From Massospora cicadina (lineage: Eukaryota; Entomophthoromycota; Entomophthoromycetes; Entomophthorales; Entomophthoraceae): a stretch of DNA of 64,000 nt. The DNA lies in contig JAKSZP010014468.1 of NCBI GenBank assembly GCA_022478985.1, positions 62,001-126,000 of the forward strand, in the 5' to 3' direction. Below the pieces are notes generated by a model. That model made no database searches and was not told the DNA's origin. It saw only the letters and a list, made by a program, of their open reading frames with translations. Below are positions 33,701-45,500 of the stretch, piece by piece. Within the stretch, counting starts at the first letter, position 1. The number at the start of each line of letters is the position of its first letter. The position numbers and the translations under genes were made by a program.

Positions 33701-35590
33701 ACATGAAGCAGGGCTATCTCTCCCTGCTGAACTATGAGGCTCCTCTGATTCTAACCAATGAAGACGTAAATAAGAAGGATTACGCATTTACTGTTGAGTT
33801 TCCATCTTCTGCCTTATCCCTATCCTACACAATGGCAGGCCGCAACACCAAGATGTTGCCTTCATCAGTGGATGCCCTTGAGGTTATCCCTTTCTATGCT
33901 ACAGATGAGGTAGTAATTAAAGCGGGCGAACAAAGGGTAGTTGACACCAAGATCACTATGCAAATCCCCCACAATTTCACATTAAACCTAACTAGCATTG
34001 ATGGAGTTAGCCCGTTGGAGCCTAGAGTACTGCCAGGCATGTTAGATCCTGCTTATCAGCGACCCATCAACCTTCTGCTCGGAAATCTCACCAAGAAGGA
34101 TCTGGTGGTGAAAAAGCACCAGGAGATCGGAAGAGGCTTGTTAATTCCCCTTGAGGAAATAAACCAAGTCCACTGCATTGGGTCTATGGCTGATATGGGC
34201 TTGCCTGCTGACCAGTCAATATGTACGTTGCCCACTGTTCATATCTCGGAGGACTTAACTCCAGCAGAGCTTAATAAAGTTCAGTCCTTACTGGAGTCCT
34301 ACAGCGATGTCTTCTCCAAGTCTGATAATTACTACGGACATATGGAAGGTTGGATGCACACCATTGACGTTGAGGATGCTCATCCTATCCGCTCCAAACA
34401 CTACCTCAAATCTAAAATTGAGGAGGTACAGATGAGGACGGAGATCAAGCAGCTGCTGGATGCGGGGCCATTGGTGCCTTCTCAAAGCCCGTGGTCCTCC
34501 CCACTACTGTTGATAAAAAAATGGGGGTCATTGGGTGGTTATGGACTACCATAAGCTGAACAATCTCACAAAATAGGACAGCTACCCCATTCCACGCATT
34601 GATGGCGCGCTGGCCCAACTCTCTGGGTCCAGATTCTTTTCCCCATGGACTTGACTAGCGGATATTGGCAGATGGATCTTTTATCTGCAAGACCAAGAAT
34701 AGTGTGCGCTCATCTGCAGCGAGGGTCTCTTCCAAACTACCCGACTCCCCCATGGGTTGTGCAACGCGCCCGCCACTTTCCAGAGGGCGATGGATCATAT
34801 ATTACAGGACCTCAAGTTAAGCTGTGTCATCGTCTACCTCGATGATATTAAAGTTTTCTCTAAAACTTTCAGCGAGCACCTCGCACACTTAAAGGAGGTG
34901 TTTCAATGGTTATGGGCGTCACATATCAAATTAAAGCCCTCAAAATGCACGTTTTTCATAAGAAGCTAGACTTCTTTGGACACTCTTTCTCACAAGAGGG
35001 TATACAACCGCTTCAAAGTAAAGTTGAAGCCATATCAAAGATGCCTGCGCCAAAAACCCTTCGCGATATCTAGGTATTCCTGGGCATGATGGGGTACTAC
35101 CATCAGTTCATCCCAAAATTCGCTCAGCTCAGTGAGCCTCTCATCCGCATATTGAAAAAGAACACCCCTTTCCATTGGGGTGAGGAACAACAGGCCGCCT
35201 TTGAGACTCTGAAGGCGCTGCTGCAAAAACGACGAATACTCCGCCACCCTGACTACAGCAAACCTTTAATGTTATTCACCGATGCTTCTGACTATGCTGT
35301 TGGCGCAACACTGGCTCAATTATGTTCAGGGTATCGATCACCCTGTATCTTACTTTAGCAAAATGCTCTCCAAAGCTGAGCGTAACTAAAGCTTCACTTA
35401 GAAGGAGTGCCTGGCTGTCCTGCTTGCTACCAAACAATACCGCCCCTTCTTATATGGGACCTCATTCAAAGTAGTCACCGACCACGCTCATTAAAGTGGT
35501 TGCAGAATATGAAGGACCCCTCTGAGCGGTTGGCTCGCTGGGCACTCAAGCTCCAGCCCTATAATATGACCATTGAGCATTAGCAGGAAC
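33701..35590 (+). pseudogene. Element B reverse transcriptase and RNase H
   Basis: An open linker of 283 codons (33703-34554) leads into the reverse transcriptase block SQSPWSSPLLLIKK near 34475. A seven-A run at 34515-34521 shifts the frame. Then come MDLTSGYWQMDLL near 34645, CNAPATFQRAMDHIL near 34760, and an intact YLDD in YLDDIKVFS near 34833-34860. RNase H shows MLFTDASDYAVGATLAQ near 35270-35318. Further shifts lie near 34680-34750 and after 35318. All visible catalytic residues survive, so the defects are in frame, not in motif. Confidence 0.88.
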
Positions 35591-36860
35591 ACGCCACATG
35601 AATGTAGATGGGTTAACCCGGCTGCCCATTCTTCACTTAGACAGTAGTGAGGTGGAGAGGCTACATGATCTCCTCATGACTCCAGATGCATGGGCCGATG
35701 AAGATGAACCAGTCCAAAAAATGCTAGCCTGGCACTCCCACAACACAAAGGTTGAAAATGGGAAGTTATATAAGAAGATAGGAGTAAAGTGGTTACCCTA
35801 ACTCCGGCCTTCAGAGTGAGTCCCTGTCATCTTGGAGTCCCACACTATCATGGGCCATGGCGGAGCCCAAAAAACCTATGAGTGGGTGAAGGATCGGTAT
35901 TACTGGGAGGGTATTTTGGAAACCATAATTGAAGTCTTGGATGCCTGCCTAACCTGTAAGAAACAATCCAGCTTCAAGGCCTAATATCAGTACTAACCTA
36001 CAACACCTCAACAACCCTTCCACACCATAAGTTTGGATGTGGTAGGTCCTCTCCCTCAGTCTACTGGGGGCAATCGTTATTCATTGGTTGGAATTGATCA
36101 TTTTACCAAATGGGTCGAAGCTGTTGCTCTCCCTGCTCAGACAGCTAAAGCCACGGCGAATTTCTTACACCAGTACATCTTTATGTGGCATGGTTTCCCA
36201 CAGGTCCTCCTTTGTGATAATGGGAAGAATTTTACCTCTCAAGTGGTGAAGCTCCTTGCCACCTCAATGGGAGCGCAACAACTCTTTTCAGCCCCTTATA
36301 ACCCCTCCACAAATGGGGCCGTAGAAAGAGTAAATGGGACTCTAGTTTCCATCCTCCATAAAAAGGCTTATCTCGACCCTCTCCCCTGGGACCTTTACTT
36401 ATCTAGTGCTCTCATGGCCTACCAAATTAGTAATCACTGCATTCTAAAGATGTCCCCTTTCTGGGTGTTGTATGGCCGCGAACCTGGGGTACCCACTCTA
36501 TTAGCCAAAGATGTTTTCACCAACAGAGTTGACTTAGAGAAAGCCATGAAACAGTTGGCTCAGCACATTATCCAACTGCAAGCCAATTCGATGGCTAACT
36601 TGGCCAAGACAGTCACAAGAGAAGGTGAAGCAGCTAATATGCACCGTACCCCCCTCCCTACCTTCCAAGTAGATGACTTGGTATTGTACTATCACAACCG
36701 CATCACACCTAGAAGTGAAAAGCTTGGATCAGTCTGGGAAGGGCCCTTTTCTGTAACTTACAAGTGAGGGGAGGAATACTCTATCACATCCCTCGCTTCT
36801 GGAGTCACAATTAATTGGGTACATGGCCGCTTCCTATGGCCCTATACTCCCACCAACATT
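35591..36860 (+). pseudogene. Element B integrase with GPF box
   Basis: The HHCC finger is intact near 35850-35970 (HTIMGHGG ... ACLTCKK). The 244-codon frame 36033-36767 contains MDVVGPLP, LLCDNGKNFTS and NGAVERVNGTL, that is all three catalytic acids. It closes with VDDLVLYYHN and KLGSVWEGPFSV, the GPY/F-type C-terminal module that binds DNA. A TGA at 36765-36767 ends it just after that box. This is the best preserved enzyme in the window. Confidence 0.92.
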
Positions 36861-36862
36861 AT

Positions 36863-36874
36863 TGAGGGGGGTGA
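36863..36874 (+). other. Polypurine tract of element B
   Basis: TTGAGGGGGGTGA directly precedes the 3' LTR start TGTCAG. Elements H (CAGGGGGTGA) and J (AAGGGGTGA, minus strand) have the same form. Confidence 0.85.
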
Positions 36875-37619
36875 TGTCAGACATTTGTCCTCCAGGCTGC
36901 AAAGTAAGAATGTTGGGGGGCAAACAGGGGAAAATTGGAAAAACATCAGACATTTAGCCACCTCCAATAATACATCAATTTGTTTTATTATTAAGGACGA
37001 TTTCTCCATCCAAAAGACCCTGGCTGACTCTCGGTGGAACCCAATAACTCGGGGCCCTATGTTTCCTACTAAAACTCGGAATAATCCTATGAGTTTGGGG
37101 GGTTGGATTACCCTGAGCTCTCAGCCAAATCCCACCCTTATCACAGAGGATTCTCCCCCAACCCTATTAACTTGGTCCAGTTCACACCGTGGCGACCAGA
37201 CCCTTTTTTAGGGTCAAAGGGTGAACAATGGAGTGAAATTCTTTTCCCGCCCAGTGATTGGGTGAATTGATGAAAGCCTTACCTCACGGAGCCAAAATCC
37301 CTATTGTCAGCCCCTCTTGGCCGCTTCCTAAACTAGCGCGACTTTGAAACGATCTGATAGGCCTGCTTCCCATATTCCTTAATTCATAATGTACCAAGTA
37401 TTCCAAACTTCAAGTCTCAATACTTTAATCATGAAGTTTTGACATATTATGGGGGTTCATTTCTTACTCTCCAAAGCCTTAATAAAATCCATAAAAAATC
37501 ACTTTTTCCAAGGGTTTTATTTATTAATTAAGTTTGTTATATTGGTGGTATCAACCCCAAAATTGTTGGATTTTAGGAAAATAGCACCAAGTGAGCCCTC
37601 GAGTACTAAAAATCCAACA
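36875..37619 (+). repeat. 3' LTR of element B
   Basis: 745 bp, TGTCAG...CCAACA, aligning with the 5' LTR over its full length. Differences are scattered point changes and a few short indels, by eye far fewer than between the LTRs of F or G. Confidence 0.95.
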
Positions 37620-38910
37620 GGGTAAAAGCTCTCCCTCTTTAGATTCCTCCACTAGTATCCACGCTCACCTCAACCAAACTCATCCGCTGAATTTAAGAAA
37701 TCTTCACCAAGATCACCAAATCGAAGTCAATTGGTCCAAAACCAAATATAATCAAGCCTGACAATCTGAAATCACATAGTCAAAAAGGGGCAAAGTTCAA
37801 ATTATTGGCCAGAATCGCCCACAATTTTTCATTCGACTAGCAGTGCGATTGCCAAAGCTAACCCCTCTTAAATTGTCAGGGATGATCCCCAACATGCAGA
37901 TAACATCATTGGAACCATTGACGACAGTTCAAAATCCTTATATAGCAACTTAGGAGTTGTGGCTGACATAATTTTTTTGACTGAACAAATAGCTCAGTGA
38001 CTGGCATGAGCGGGTTGGGCATCTAAACCCGTTTTCAACCAATTGGGACTGCCCCTACGTGAGGTGGCCCCTGGGGAATTTCCATCGTTCGTCAGGTCAG
38101 ATGCTGTCGCACCAACTGATGAAAACGCAGTTGAGCCTTGGTTCAGGCGTATGAGGTTGAACTGACCATGACATGGCCTGCTGCCAAATCCTTTGATGTC
38201 AGTTCCCATTGATATTATCTGCTCCTCACCCAAAAAAGCTGGCTAGTTAAAACTTGAAGGACCTGATACCTGCTTGTTCCTACATCAATTGACCACTATT
38301 TAATCAGTTGCATTGCACTAAGAAAATTTTTGGTTGATTTTCTTCATTTTCCTCTCATTAAATTTCTGCCAAAAACATTATTAATTTTACTTTATTGATT
38401 TCCTTCTGGCCATAGTCCTGATGGCATTACCCTGGTGGCCTGTCAGTCCCTATACCAGATGGGCTTTAACAGTTTGATGATTATTATGACTTCACCCTTT
38501 TCAACTGGATTCAGCAAGCCAGACACTTCTGGCAAATCAACCTTATCATTTTGACTATCCGCCATCAAATTACTGAGATCTTGTGGCCTTATATCCACCA
38601 TTTCCAAGTAAGTATCCACCACCTTGTCTCCTAAGTTGTATTGAACCTACCTACCAATAATTTTGTAGAAACTATCCCAGTGGTACAACCCCTGCAGCAA
38701 GGCCCCCAGTGTCTGAGTCTGTCTCCATTTGGTTCTTTTTTGGGTTGATGTTCCCAATTGCCCTACACCAATGAGGTATCATTTTCCAATTTTCAGATCT
38801 ATACAACGTCGTACATGAAGCAATGCCCCAGGCATTCTGGCTTTCTTTTTGGGTGCTCACGCATCCTGACTGGCAGGACAGTTTAAACTTCTTCTGCCGT
38901 TTTCATGACA
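37620..38910 (+). repeat. 5' LTR of element C, second piece
   Basis: It starts with the right GGGTA copy (37620-37624) and aligns with 43504-44800, ending TTTTCATGACA. Open frames here, and in the 3' LTR, look gene-like but are LTR sequence: the two copies differ by frame-breaking changes. Confidence 0.9.
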
Positions 38911-40310
38911 TGATTGACCAACCATTATTTCCTGCCATTTCCGCCCTTATCTTCAAGGTGGGCGCCGCAGTAATTACCCTTTACCAAATGAACATGTAGT
39001 CAGTAGTCTGCTTTCTGTTGTTCATTTGGTCACTTGCCAATTTTGTGGGTAGTATCCACTATACCTTAAGAAACTTCTCCAGACCGGAATCCTTGTAGAT
39101 TACTACCCCTCCACCACCTAATATTTAAGAAGGAAATTAAAGTGTTCCTTCGCGAGATATTGTGCATCAGGCTCTTGACGCCCTTTCTGAGGTGCAAATG
39201 CGTTCTGCAATTGCCCTTAACAATGCTGCTGTGTTATCCCATTCCCAACAAGTGGTCGCTTTGTTGGGCGTGGTAGAAGGGGATGCCCATCAGTGGGTAT
39301 GAGGACCTCTGCGTTCTTCTTCACAAGCAGGGGATCACACCTCGCTGATTGCCGTCATATTGGCTGCTTTGAAACCCACTGTGTCGCGCTTGGACCATTT
39401 GTTTTAATTGCTTTCTACTATGGTCAAAGCCCCGCGCTAGGCTTCTTTGATATCTACCTTCCACAAACAGGCTCCCACACTGAATCTCTCTAATGATATG
39501 CCTCAAGAAATCTTTAGATCAGGATTGAATTTGGTTTCTGTCCATCACAAGGTTTGGACCAACTCTAAAGGAACGGTGGATCGAATATGTAATGCTGCGA
39601 CCACTATTAACGCCTCCCCTCGCCATACTTCCCACTATCAAGGGGTAATTTTATGATAGAACTATCCAACAGCGATGTGGATGCAGTTTTTACCATTGAA
39701 CCAGTATTAGTCCCAGCCTCAGAGACCGTAACTACCCCTGCGTTGGAGTTGGGTTATCCTGGTTCACCTATTAATGAATCCGTAAAAGCCCAGATGGAGG
39801 AAGCAGGTTCCTAAGTCCTTGTTCTTCCCAACTTCACTCCAGAAAAGCCCCCAACCTTCCCCCTGATTTTCCTGCAATTTCTTCAGTTGCAACAGAAACG
39901 ACCAAATATTAGTAACCAAACTTCGCTTATTTCTTATTACATATAAAGATTAGTAATGGATCTCACCACATCTCCTTTGGGGCTTTGGCGAATACCAGTG
40001 ATGTGGGTAATTTTATGAGCGTCAACTTAGCCCAACAATTGGAGTGTATATGGATGTAGATCCTTCGGTGATAGTGGCTTCCTCAGCCTCCCAGACATCA
40101 TATATAGTCCGTCAGCCATTACCTTTCTTGGTACATCAGTTTAGTTTTTATGATCAGTTTTCCACAATGCCAAACTTAGTGTTCCCGGTAATCTTGGGAG
40201 TTAGAAGGTGGCGAAGATCCCAACATGTTAGAATCCACCTGGAGTCAAACATGTTGTCATTCGTTAATGATCAACTGGAGGGTGAGTTTCCTTAAATTGA
40301 CACCCTTAAG
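38911..40310 (+). pseudogene. Element C gag and protease
   Basis: Gag-like frames start after the LTR; the stretch ALDALSEVQMRSAIALNNAA near 39170-39230 resembles chromovirus gag. The protease follows at about 39985-40300. Its active-site region reads FGALANTSDVGNFMSVNLAQQ, in place of a typical DSGA loop, so the catalytic Asp is lost. It ends with PNLVFPVILGVRRW near 40170-40205, the usual protease-to-reverse-transcriptase link. Stops and shifts are frequent. No obvious primer-binding site follows the LTR. Confidence 0.7.
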
Positions 40311-41715
40311 AAAACTCAAGGCCGTAGCTCTATTGCTTCCCTCATTTCTCCTGCAGGCCTTCCATCTGATTTTCTCGAAAAAAAATGCACAATAAAAGTA
40401 TCTTTTATTCCAAAAAGCCAGATCATCTAACTCCTCACACTAAATTCGACCAGGGGTTTAGGATGACAGTGCGATTGAAGAATATCAACTGTCCGTTGTA
40501 TCCACACATAGAAGAGGAGTTGCGCTTAACACTTGGTTAGATGATATGCTTAAAAAAGGGTGGTTGTTTAAAAAGACATTGCCAGACGCATCTCCCATTG
40601 TCTTCACCAAAAAAACCGACAGTTATTTCCATCCCTGCGTGGATTAAGGACACTTAAACAAAGTTACAGTCCATGATCCCTACCCTCTGCCCCTAGAGCA
40701 GACTATCAGTCAAGTAATCACAAAATCTTGTGTGTTTTCTAAGCTGGATCTTGTCAATACCTTCAAACAGATTCATGTTATGCAAAGCAATAATGGCTAA
40801 CTGCAATCTGAACGAAGTGAGGCAGTTTTCAATCCTTCATAATGCCCTTTGGGTTGAAGCATGCTTTCATTATGTTTCAACAAATGAATGACAGTGTAAT
40901 GGGCGACCTACGATTCTCCTGAATGGTTACATATATTGACAATAACTTGGTTTAATCTCTAACTCCCAAACAACATGCAAAAGACTTGGAAGCAGTAGTG
41001 GATGCTTTGCACAAGGTGGGCTTGTTCATCAATCCTTCAAAATGAGAATTTTACACGGAGAAAGTTACCTTTTTCAGGAACTTGGTCCTTAAGAATAGCT
41101 ATGCGAATCCCCCAATTAGTTGGACACTATCCGTGAATGGCCAACTCTGACAACCCAGAAACAATTATGGAGCTTCTTGGGCACCATCATTTTCCTGAAG
41201 AAATTTTCCCCGGCCCTATCCCAGTTAGCTGCCCTGCTCCACCCCCTCACAGGCAAGAATGTGCCTTTTCATTGGACACCTGAATGCCTACAGGCATTCG
41301 AGTTGATCAATAGAGGTGTTTTATTTCCTCCCATCGTGAAACATGTGGATCCTGCCAAGCCATATATTGTTGCATTTGATGCCTCATCAGTGGCAGTGGG
41401 GCTGTTCTGCTCCAGGAGCATGATGGCTTGGAACATCCGGTTGCCTACTTTTACCAAATCTTTCTCTCTATGGAGCAATCCTGGGCTATCTACAATAAGG
41501 AGTTGGCAGCAGTAGCATGGGCACTGACTCATTTGAGGTATCTGTAACAGGGTGCCCAGCGTGAGTTAACTATGCGGATGGATCACCAGGATCATTTGTA
41601 CTTCTTAAAACTTAGAAATTGGTGCATCGGCAAGCTTGTACCTATTGGGACTTGTGCAGTTTCAATTTCAAGTATGAATTCATAAAAGGCGCACTTAACG
41701 TTCTTCCCAATTTTC
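40311..41715 (+). pseudogene. Element C reverse transcriptase and RNase H
   Basis: Blocks seen: SPIVFTKKTDS near 40590, [14 protein letters not shown] near 40670, IMPFGLKHAFIMFQQM near 40840-40890. The catalytic box is YIDN at 40932-40943, with the second Asp changed to Asn. RNase H shows YIVAFDASSVAVGLF at about 41362-41406 and ends in DHQDHLYFLK near 41580-41615. The frame 41120-41515 is open. Compare element D, which has the same YIDN change. Confidence 0.85.
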
Positions 41716-43270
41716 TTAGCCACAACCTGGCCCACTGTCCCTCAGACCTAGATGAAGTAGACCCTGTTACCATGATCCCTGCTGCTAAAATCTTGTTGAA
41801 GTTCCCCCTGTTGTCTCATCAGTCACCATTGCTCCTGACACCCCTCTAGTTGCACAGGTCTTACTAGCACAAATGACCTACCATGAAGGAGATAGAGTTA
41901 TGCGAGCAATTGTCCCTTTCAACTCACAAACATTCCCTATATTCCTTGGTGAAGGCCCTCATTTACTTTAGGTCGCAAATTTGGGTTCCCCCTCTCTTCA
42001 GAGATGAGGTATTTCGCGTGCATCACGACCCTCCCACAATCAATCATCCAGGCAATAAGAAATGCATCAATTTGATCAAGCGAACTTACAATTGGGTGGG
42101 TTTAACTAAGGAAGTTTTTGACTGGATCATTAATTGTGTTACTTGTGCTCAGGCTAAGTTGAATCGCTCAGGAAGAAATGGCCTCCTACACCCCTTGCAA
42201 CAGGCGGAGGGTCCATGGACATCGGTGTCCATGGATTTTATTGTTGAACTCCCCTGTTCTATTAGGTTATTTGGTGAAGAGAGTGGTTGATTGTTTCACC
42301 AAGTTTTTCCTTTTTATCCCCTAAGCTTCCATGAAAACGCTGGAAGAAACCGCTCGTCTCTTTGTAAGCCATGTGTTTTTAATGTTTGGTCTCCCACAGG
42401 AGATCATCAGTGACTGTGGTTCACAGTTCACAGCGCAGTTCTGGAGTGAACTTTTATCTATTTATAAAAATTTCCCCCTTTCTACTCCACAGCGTATCAT
42501 CCCCTGTCCAATGGAAAAACCGAGCGTGTTAACCAAGTCTTAGAGCAGTATCTGCATTGCTATTTGGACACACAGGACACCTGGGCTAACGACCTTCCCC
42601 TCACTCAATTCACCCTACAACAATGGGATTCACACTTCAATGGGGGTTTTCTCCTTATGAAGCGACGCTCTAATATAATCTCTCCTTTTCGGTCAGACCC
42701 TGCTTTTGCCCTGAGGTCCAAGCTGCCGCATATCATGTTGAACATATTAGGTCCACTCAATACTTAGTGCAGGAGCACCTCACTAAAGCATCAATGACTA
42801 CAAGTAGTTTGCAGATCATAAGCGATTCCCCAGTCATGACATAATGGTGGGCTCCTATGTTATGCTCGATACGCACCATCTGAGAATGCAGGTACCCTCC
42901 CAAAAGTTTGCAAGTAAGCATTTGGATCTCACTTGGTGGAGAAAGACTTGGGAAATGGTGCGTTCCAGTTATAACTACCAGCCCATTGGAAACATCACCC
43001 TGTCTTTCGTGTTTCTCAGTTTTCCCATCTAAGGGGACTGTTCCCGTGGATACTGAGCCAATTGCAATTGAGAATGCAGAGGAGGCCGAAGTAGAAAATA
43101 TTATAACATTTTCACAAGTTCTGATGGTCCGTCCAGTATCTCATGGCCTGGAAAGGTTATCTGGCCTACAAGAACAGTAGGGTTAAGGACCACGATTGTG
43201 CTAACTTCAGGAAACTGGTCGAGGCACCCCAGGAGTCCCACCCCAACACTCCTCATCCCCACAAAAAGTC
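41716..43270 (+). pseudogene. Element C integrase with chromodomain
   Basis: The HHCC finger is readable at about 42020-42155 (VHHDPPTINH ... CVTCAQAK). The core has SMDFIVELP near 42225 and MFGLPQEIISDCGSQFTAQF near 42385-42440. A frame break precedes the Glu block near 42515. The C-terminus carries a chromodomain at about 43080-43230: EVENIITFSQV in one frame, then VQYLMAWKGYLAYKNSRV in the next after a one-base shift near 43120. Such domains steer integration to histone-marked chromatin (family knowledge). Confidence 0.85.
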
Positions 43271-43352
43271 ATGACTGTAATGGTGATCAAATTGCCCAAA
43301 GCGCACAAAAATGAGGCCCTTGTGCATTTTCCTGGCGGCAGCGCCCTTCCTT

Positions 43353-43371
43353 TGGAAAAAGGAAAGGGTAA
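43353..43371 (+). other. Polypurine tract of element C
   Basis: TGGAAAAAGGAAAGGGTAA directly precedes the 3' LTR start TGTAAGTCC. The equivalent D sequence on the minus strand, near 12906-12922, is decayed. Confidence 0.8.
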
Positions 43372-44800
43372 TGTAAGTCCAGAGGGGAACATCCCCTATG
43401 CGTGGATTGGGCAATCTTCCCGTTTCTGAATAAAAAGGGTCCAAAGAGGGCAGTTGTATTCCTCGTCACCCAGGCTATCTCACCCACATGGTAGACGAAC
43501 GCTGGGTAAAAGATCTCCCTCTTTGGATTCCTCCCCCAGTAACCACGCTCACTTTGGCTGATCTCGTCCACCAGATTAAAGAAATCTGTGCTGAGATCAC
43601 CAAATTGATGTCAATTGGTCCAAAGCCAATTATAATCAAGCCTGACGTTCAGAAACCAAATAGTCAAGAAGGGTCAAGGATCAAATTATTGGCTAGAATT
43701 GCCAACGGCTTTAAATCGGCCAGCTGTGTGATCGCCAAAGCTAACCCCCTCTCAAGATTGTCAGGTATGATCCATAACGTTCAAATAACATCATCAGAAA
43801 CCATTGACAACAGTTCAAAACCCCTATCTGGCAATTTGGGTAGTTGTGGCTGATGTAACTTTTGACAAATGAATGGCCCAGTGACTGGGCATGGGCAGGT
43901 TGGGCATCCTGAACCTGTTTCCAACCAATTGGGACTGCCACTATGTGGGGTGGTCCTGGGGAATTCCTATCAATTTTTGGGCCAGACGCCGTTATGCCAA
44001 CTGACAAAAACACAGTTGAGCCTCAGTTCAGGCGTTTGAGGTTGAACCAATAGCAATTTGGCCTGCCACCAAATCCTTTGCTGTCAGAATCCATTAGTAT
44101 ATTCTGCCCCTTCCCCAAAAGATTCGCCAGTTAGGTCAAACTTAAGGGACCTGATTCCTGCTTTTTTATACAGCAATTGACCACAATTTAATCAGTTGCA
44201 TCATACTGAGAAAATCGTTGATCAATTTTCTTCATTATCCTTCAATAAATTTCTGCCGCTTAAACTATCAATTTTACTTTATTGATATCCATCTGGCCAT
44301 AGTCCTGATGGCATTACCCTGGTGGCCTGTCAGTCCATATACCAGATGGGCCTTACCAGTTTTGATGATTACTATGACTTCACCCAATTCAACTAGATTC
44401 AGCAAGACTGACACTTCTGGCAAATCAACCCCATCATTTTGACTATCCGCCATCAAATTACTGAGATCTTGTGGCCTTAAATCCACCATTCCCAAGTAAG
44501 GATCCACCACCTTATCTCCTCAGTTGTATTGAACCTACCTACCAATAACCTTTTAGAAACTATCCCAGTGGTACAACCCCCTGCAGCAAGGCCCCAGGTG
44601 TCTGAGTCTGCTTCCCTTTTGGTACGTTTTCAGGTTGCTGTTACTGATTGCCCTACACCAACGAGTTATCATTTCCCAATTCATGTCTCCATACAACTTT
44701 GTACATTTGGCAATGCCCCTGGCATTCTGGTTTGCTTTTTGGGTACTCACGCATCCTGACTGGCAGGCCAGTCTAAAGTTCTTCTGCCATTTTCATGACA
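43372..44800 (+). repeat. 3' LTR of element C (empty site of B)
   Basis: 1429 bp, TGTAAGTCC...TTTCATGACA. It is uninterrupted and holds the sequence CGCTGGGTAAAAGATC, which is the pre-insertion site of B. The frame 43488-43853 is open for 121 codons, but its counterpart in the 5' LTR is broken, so it is not counted as a gene. Confidence 0.9.
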
Positions 44801-44805
44801 TTTGT
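44801..44805 (+). repeat. Target duplication of element C, right copy
   Basis: TTTGT, one change from CTTGT at 30885-30889. Element F resumes after it. Confidence 0.65.
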
Positions 44806-45500
44806 CTTTGGAGCTCTTATGTGAAGGTGGCAAGTAATCTTTATGGTATTTTTGTTTCAGTCAATGATGTCCTTTTGGAGAAGCTTAATATATTCCTACA
44901 CATACTTAATAACACAATAGTATTCCACATTTAATTATGGAGCAGAAAAATTTAGGAATAGTTCACTTTAATCAAAATGGTGGACGTCCTCCAAATTTTG
45001 TGATGCTAAATTATACACCTGTTTATATTCCATCTATAAGACCCTTGTGTATTGATATGATAGTGGAGTTCTTCGTTATGGACTCCAAGTAAATTGACTA
45101 TATGATGTAGTGGAGGTTGTAAATTGCATGATATCACAAAATAAGTAGCACTTGAACTGTTTACAAGGAGAAATTTGAATTGTATAGGTTCACGAGAGCC
45201 CTGTTAATGGCGGATGCCCTTTTGTGACTGGCTCTATCTCCTAAGTAGATGACTCCTTGAAGTAAGTCTCAAACTCCTTTATTGGAAGTTCTTGGTAGAA
45301 ACAAAGATTTAGGAAGATCCATTGATTTTCCTGATACTCTTTAAATGTGACAAAGGGCGGAATAACTATAAAATCATCTTCTTCACCTTTTCCGTTGTGC
45401 ACCCAGTAGGTTACACTATCTTTTTATTGTCTTCCATTGTGTGATAAACTAGGTGAAGTTATTTTTAAGCTTTCTGAGAACCCTGTAGTAAGAACCAACC
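44806..45500 (-). pseudogene. Element F gag N-terminal part and leader
   Basis: By position this is the leader and start of gag on the minus strand, joining 30884. Directly inside the 5' LTR, TTGGTTCTTACTACAGGG (about 45497-45480 on the minus strand) matches the primer-binding site of B. The coding part is too decayed to show motifs. Confidence 0.5.

Larger units (their letters stand above)
31021..37619 (+). mobile_element. Ty3/gypsy element B, complete, innermost insertion
   Basis: A 6.6-kb plus-strand element with LTRs of 742 bp and 745 bp that begin TGTCAG and end CCAACA. It has a primer-binding site, gag, protease, reverse transcriptase, RNase H, integrase with a GPF box, a polypurine tract, and a perfect 5-bp target duplication. 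It is the least decayed gypsy element here. Its frame is broken in at least seven places, two of them at A runs. Being inside C, inside F, inside D, it is the youngest of that stack. Confidence 0.95.
30890..44800 (+). mobile_element. Chromodomain gypsy element C, with B inside its 5' LTR
   Basis: A plus-strand element with long LTRs, 1417 bp (30890-38910 minus the B insertion and its duplication) and 1429 bp (43372-44800). The interior, about 4.46 kb, codes gag, protease, reverse transcriptase, RNase H, integrase and a chromodomain. It is inserted in the gag end of F. It shares protein and 3' end sequence with D, so both are the same chromovirus family. Every domain carries stops. Confidence 0.88.

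Noticed and set aside
43488..44759. A host gene with frames at 43488-43853 and 44529-44759
   Set aside because: The whole interval is the 3' LTR of C; the other LTR copy (37620-38910) carries the same sequence with broken frames.
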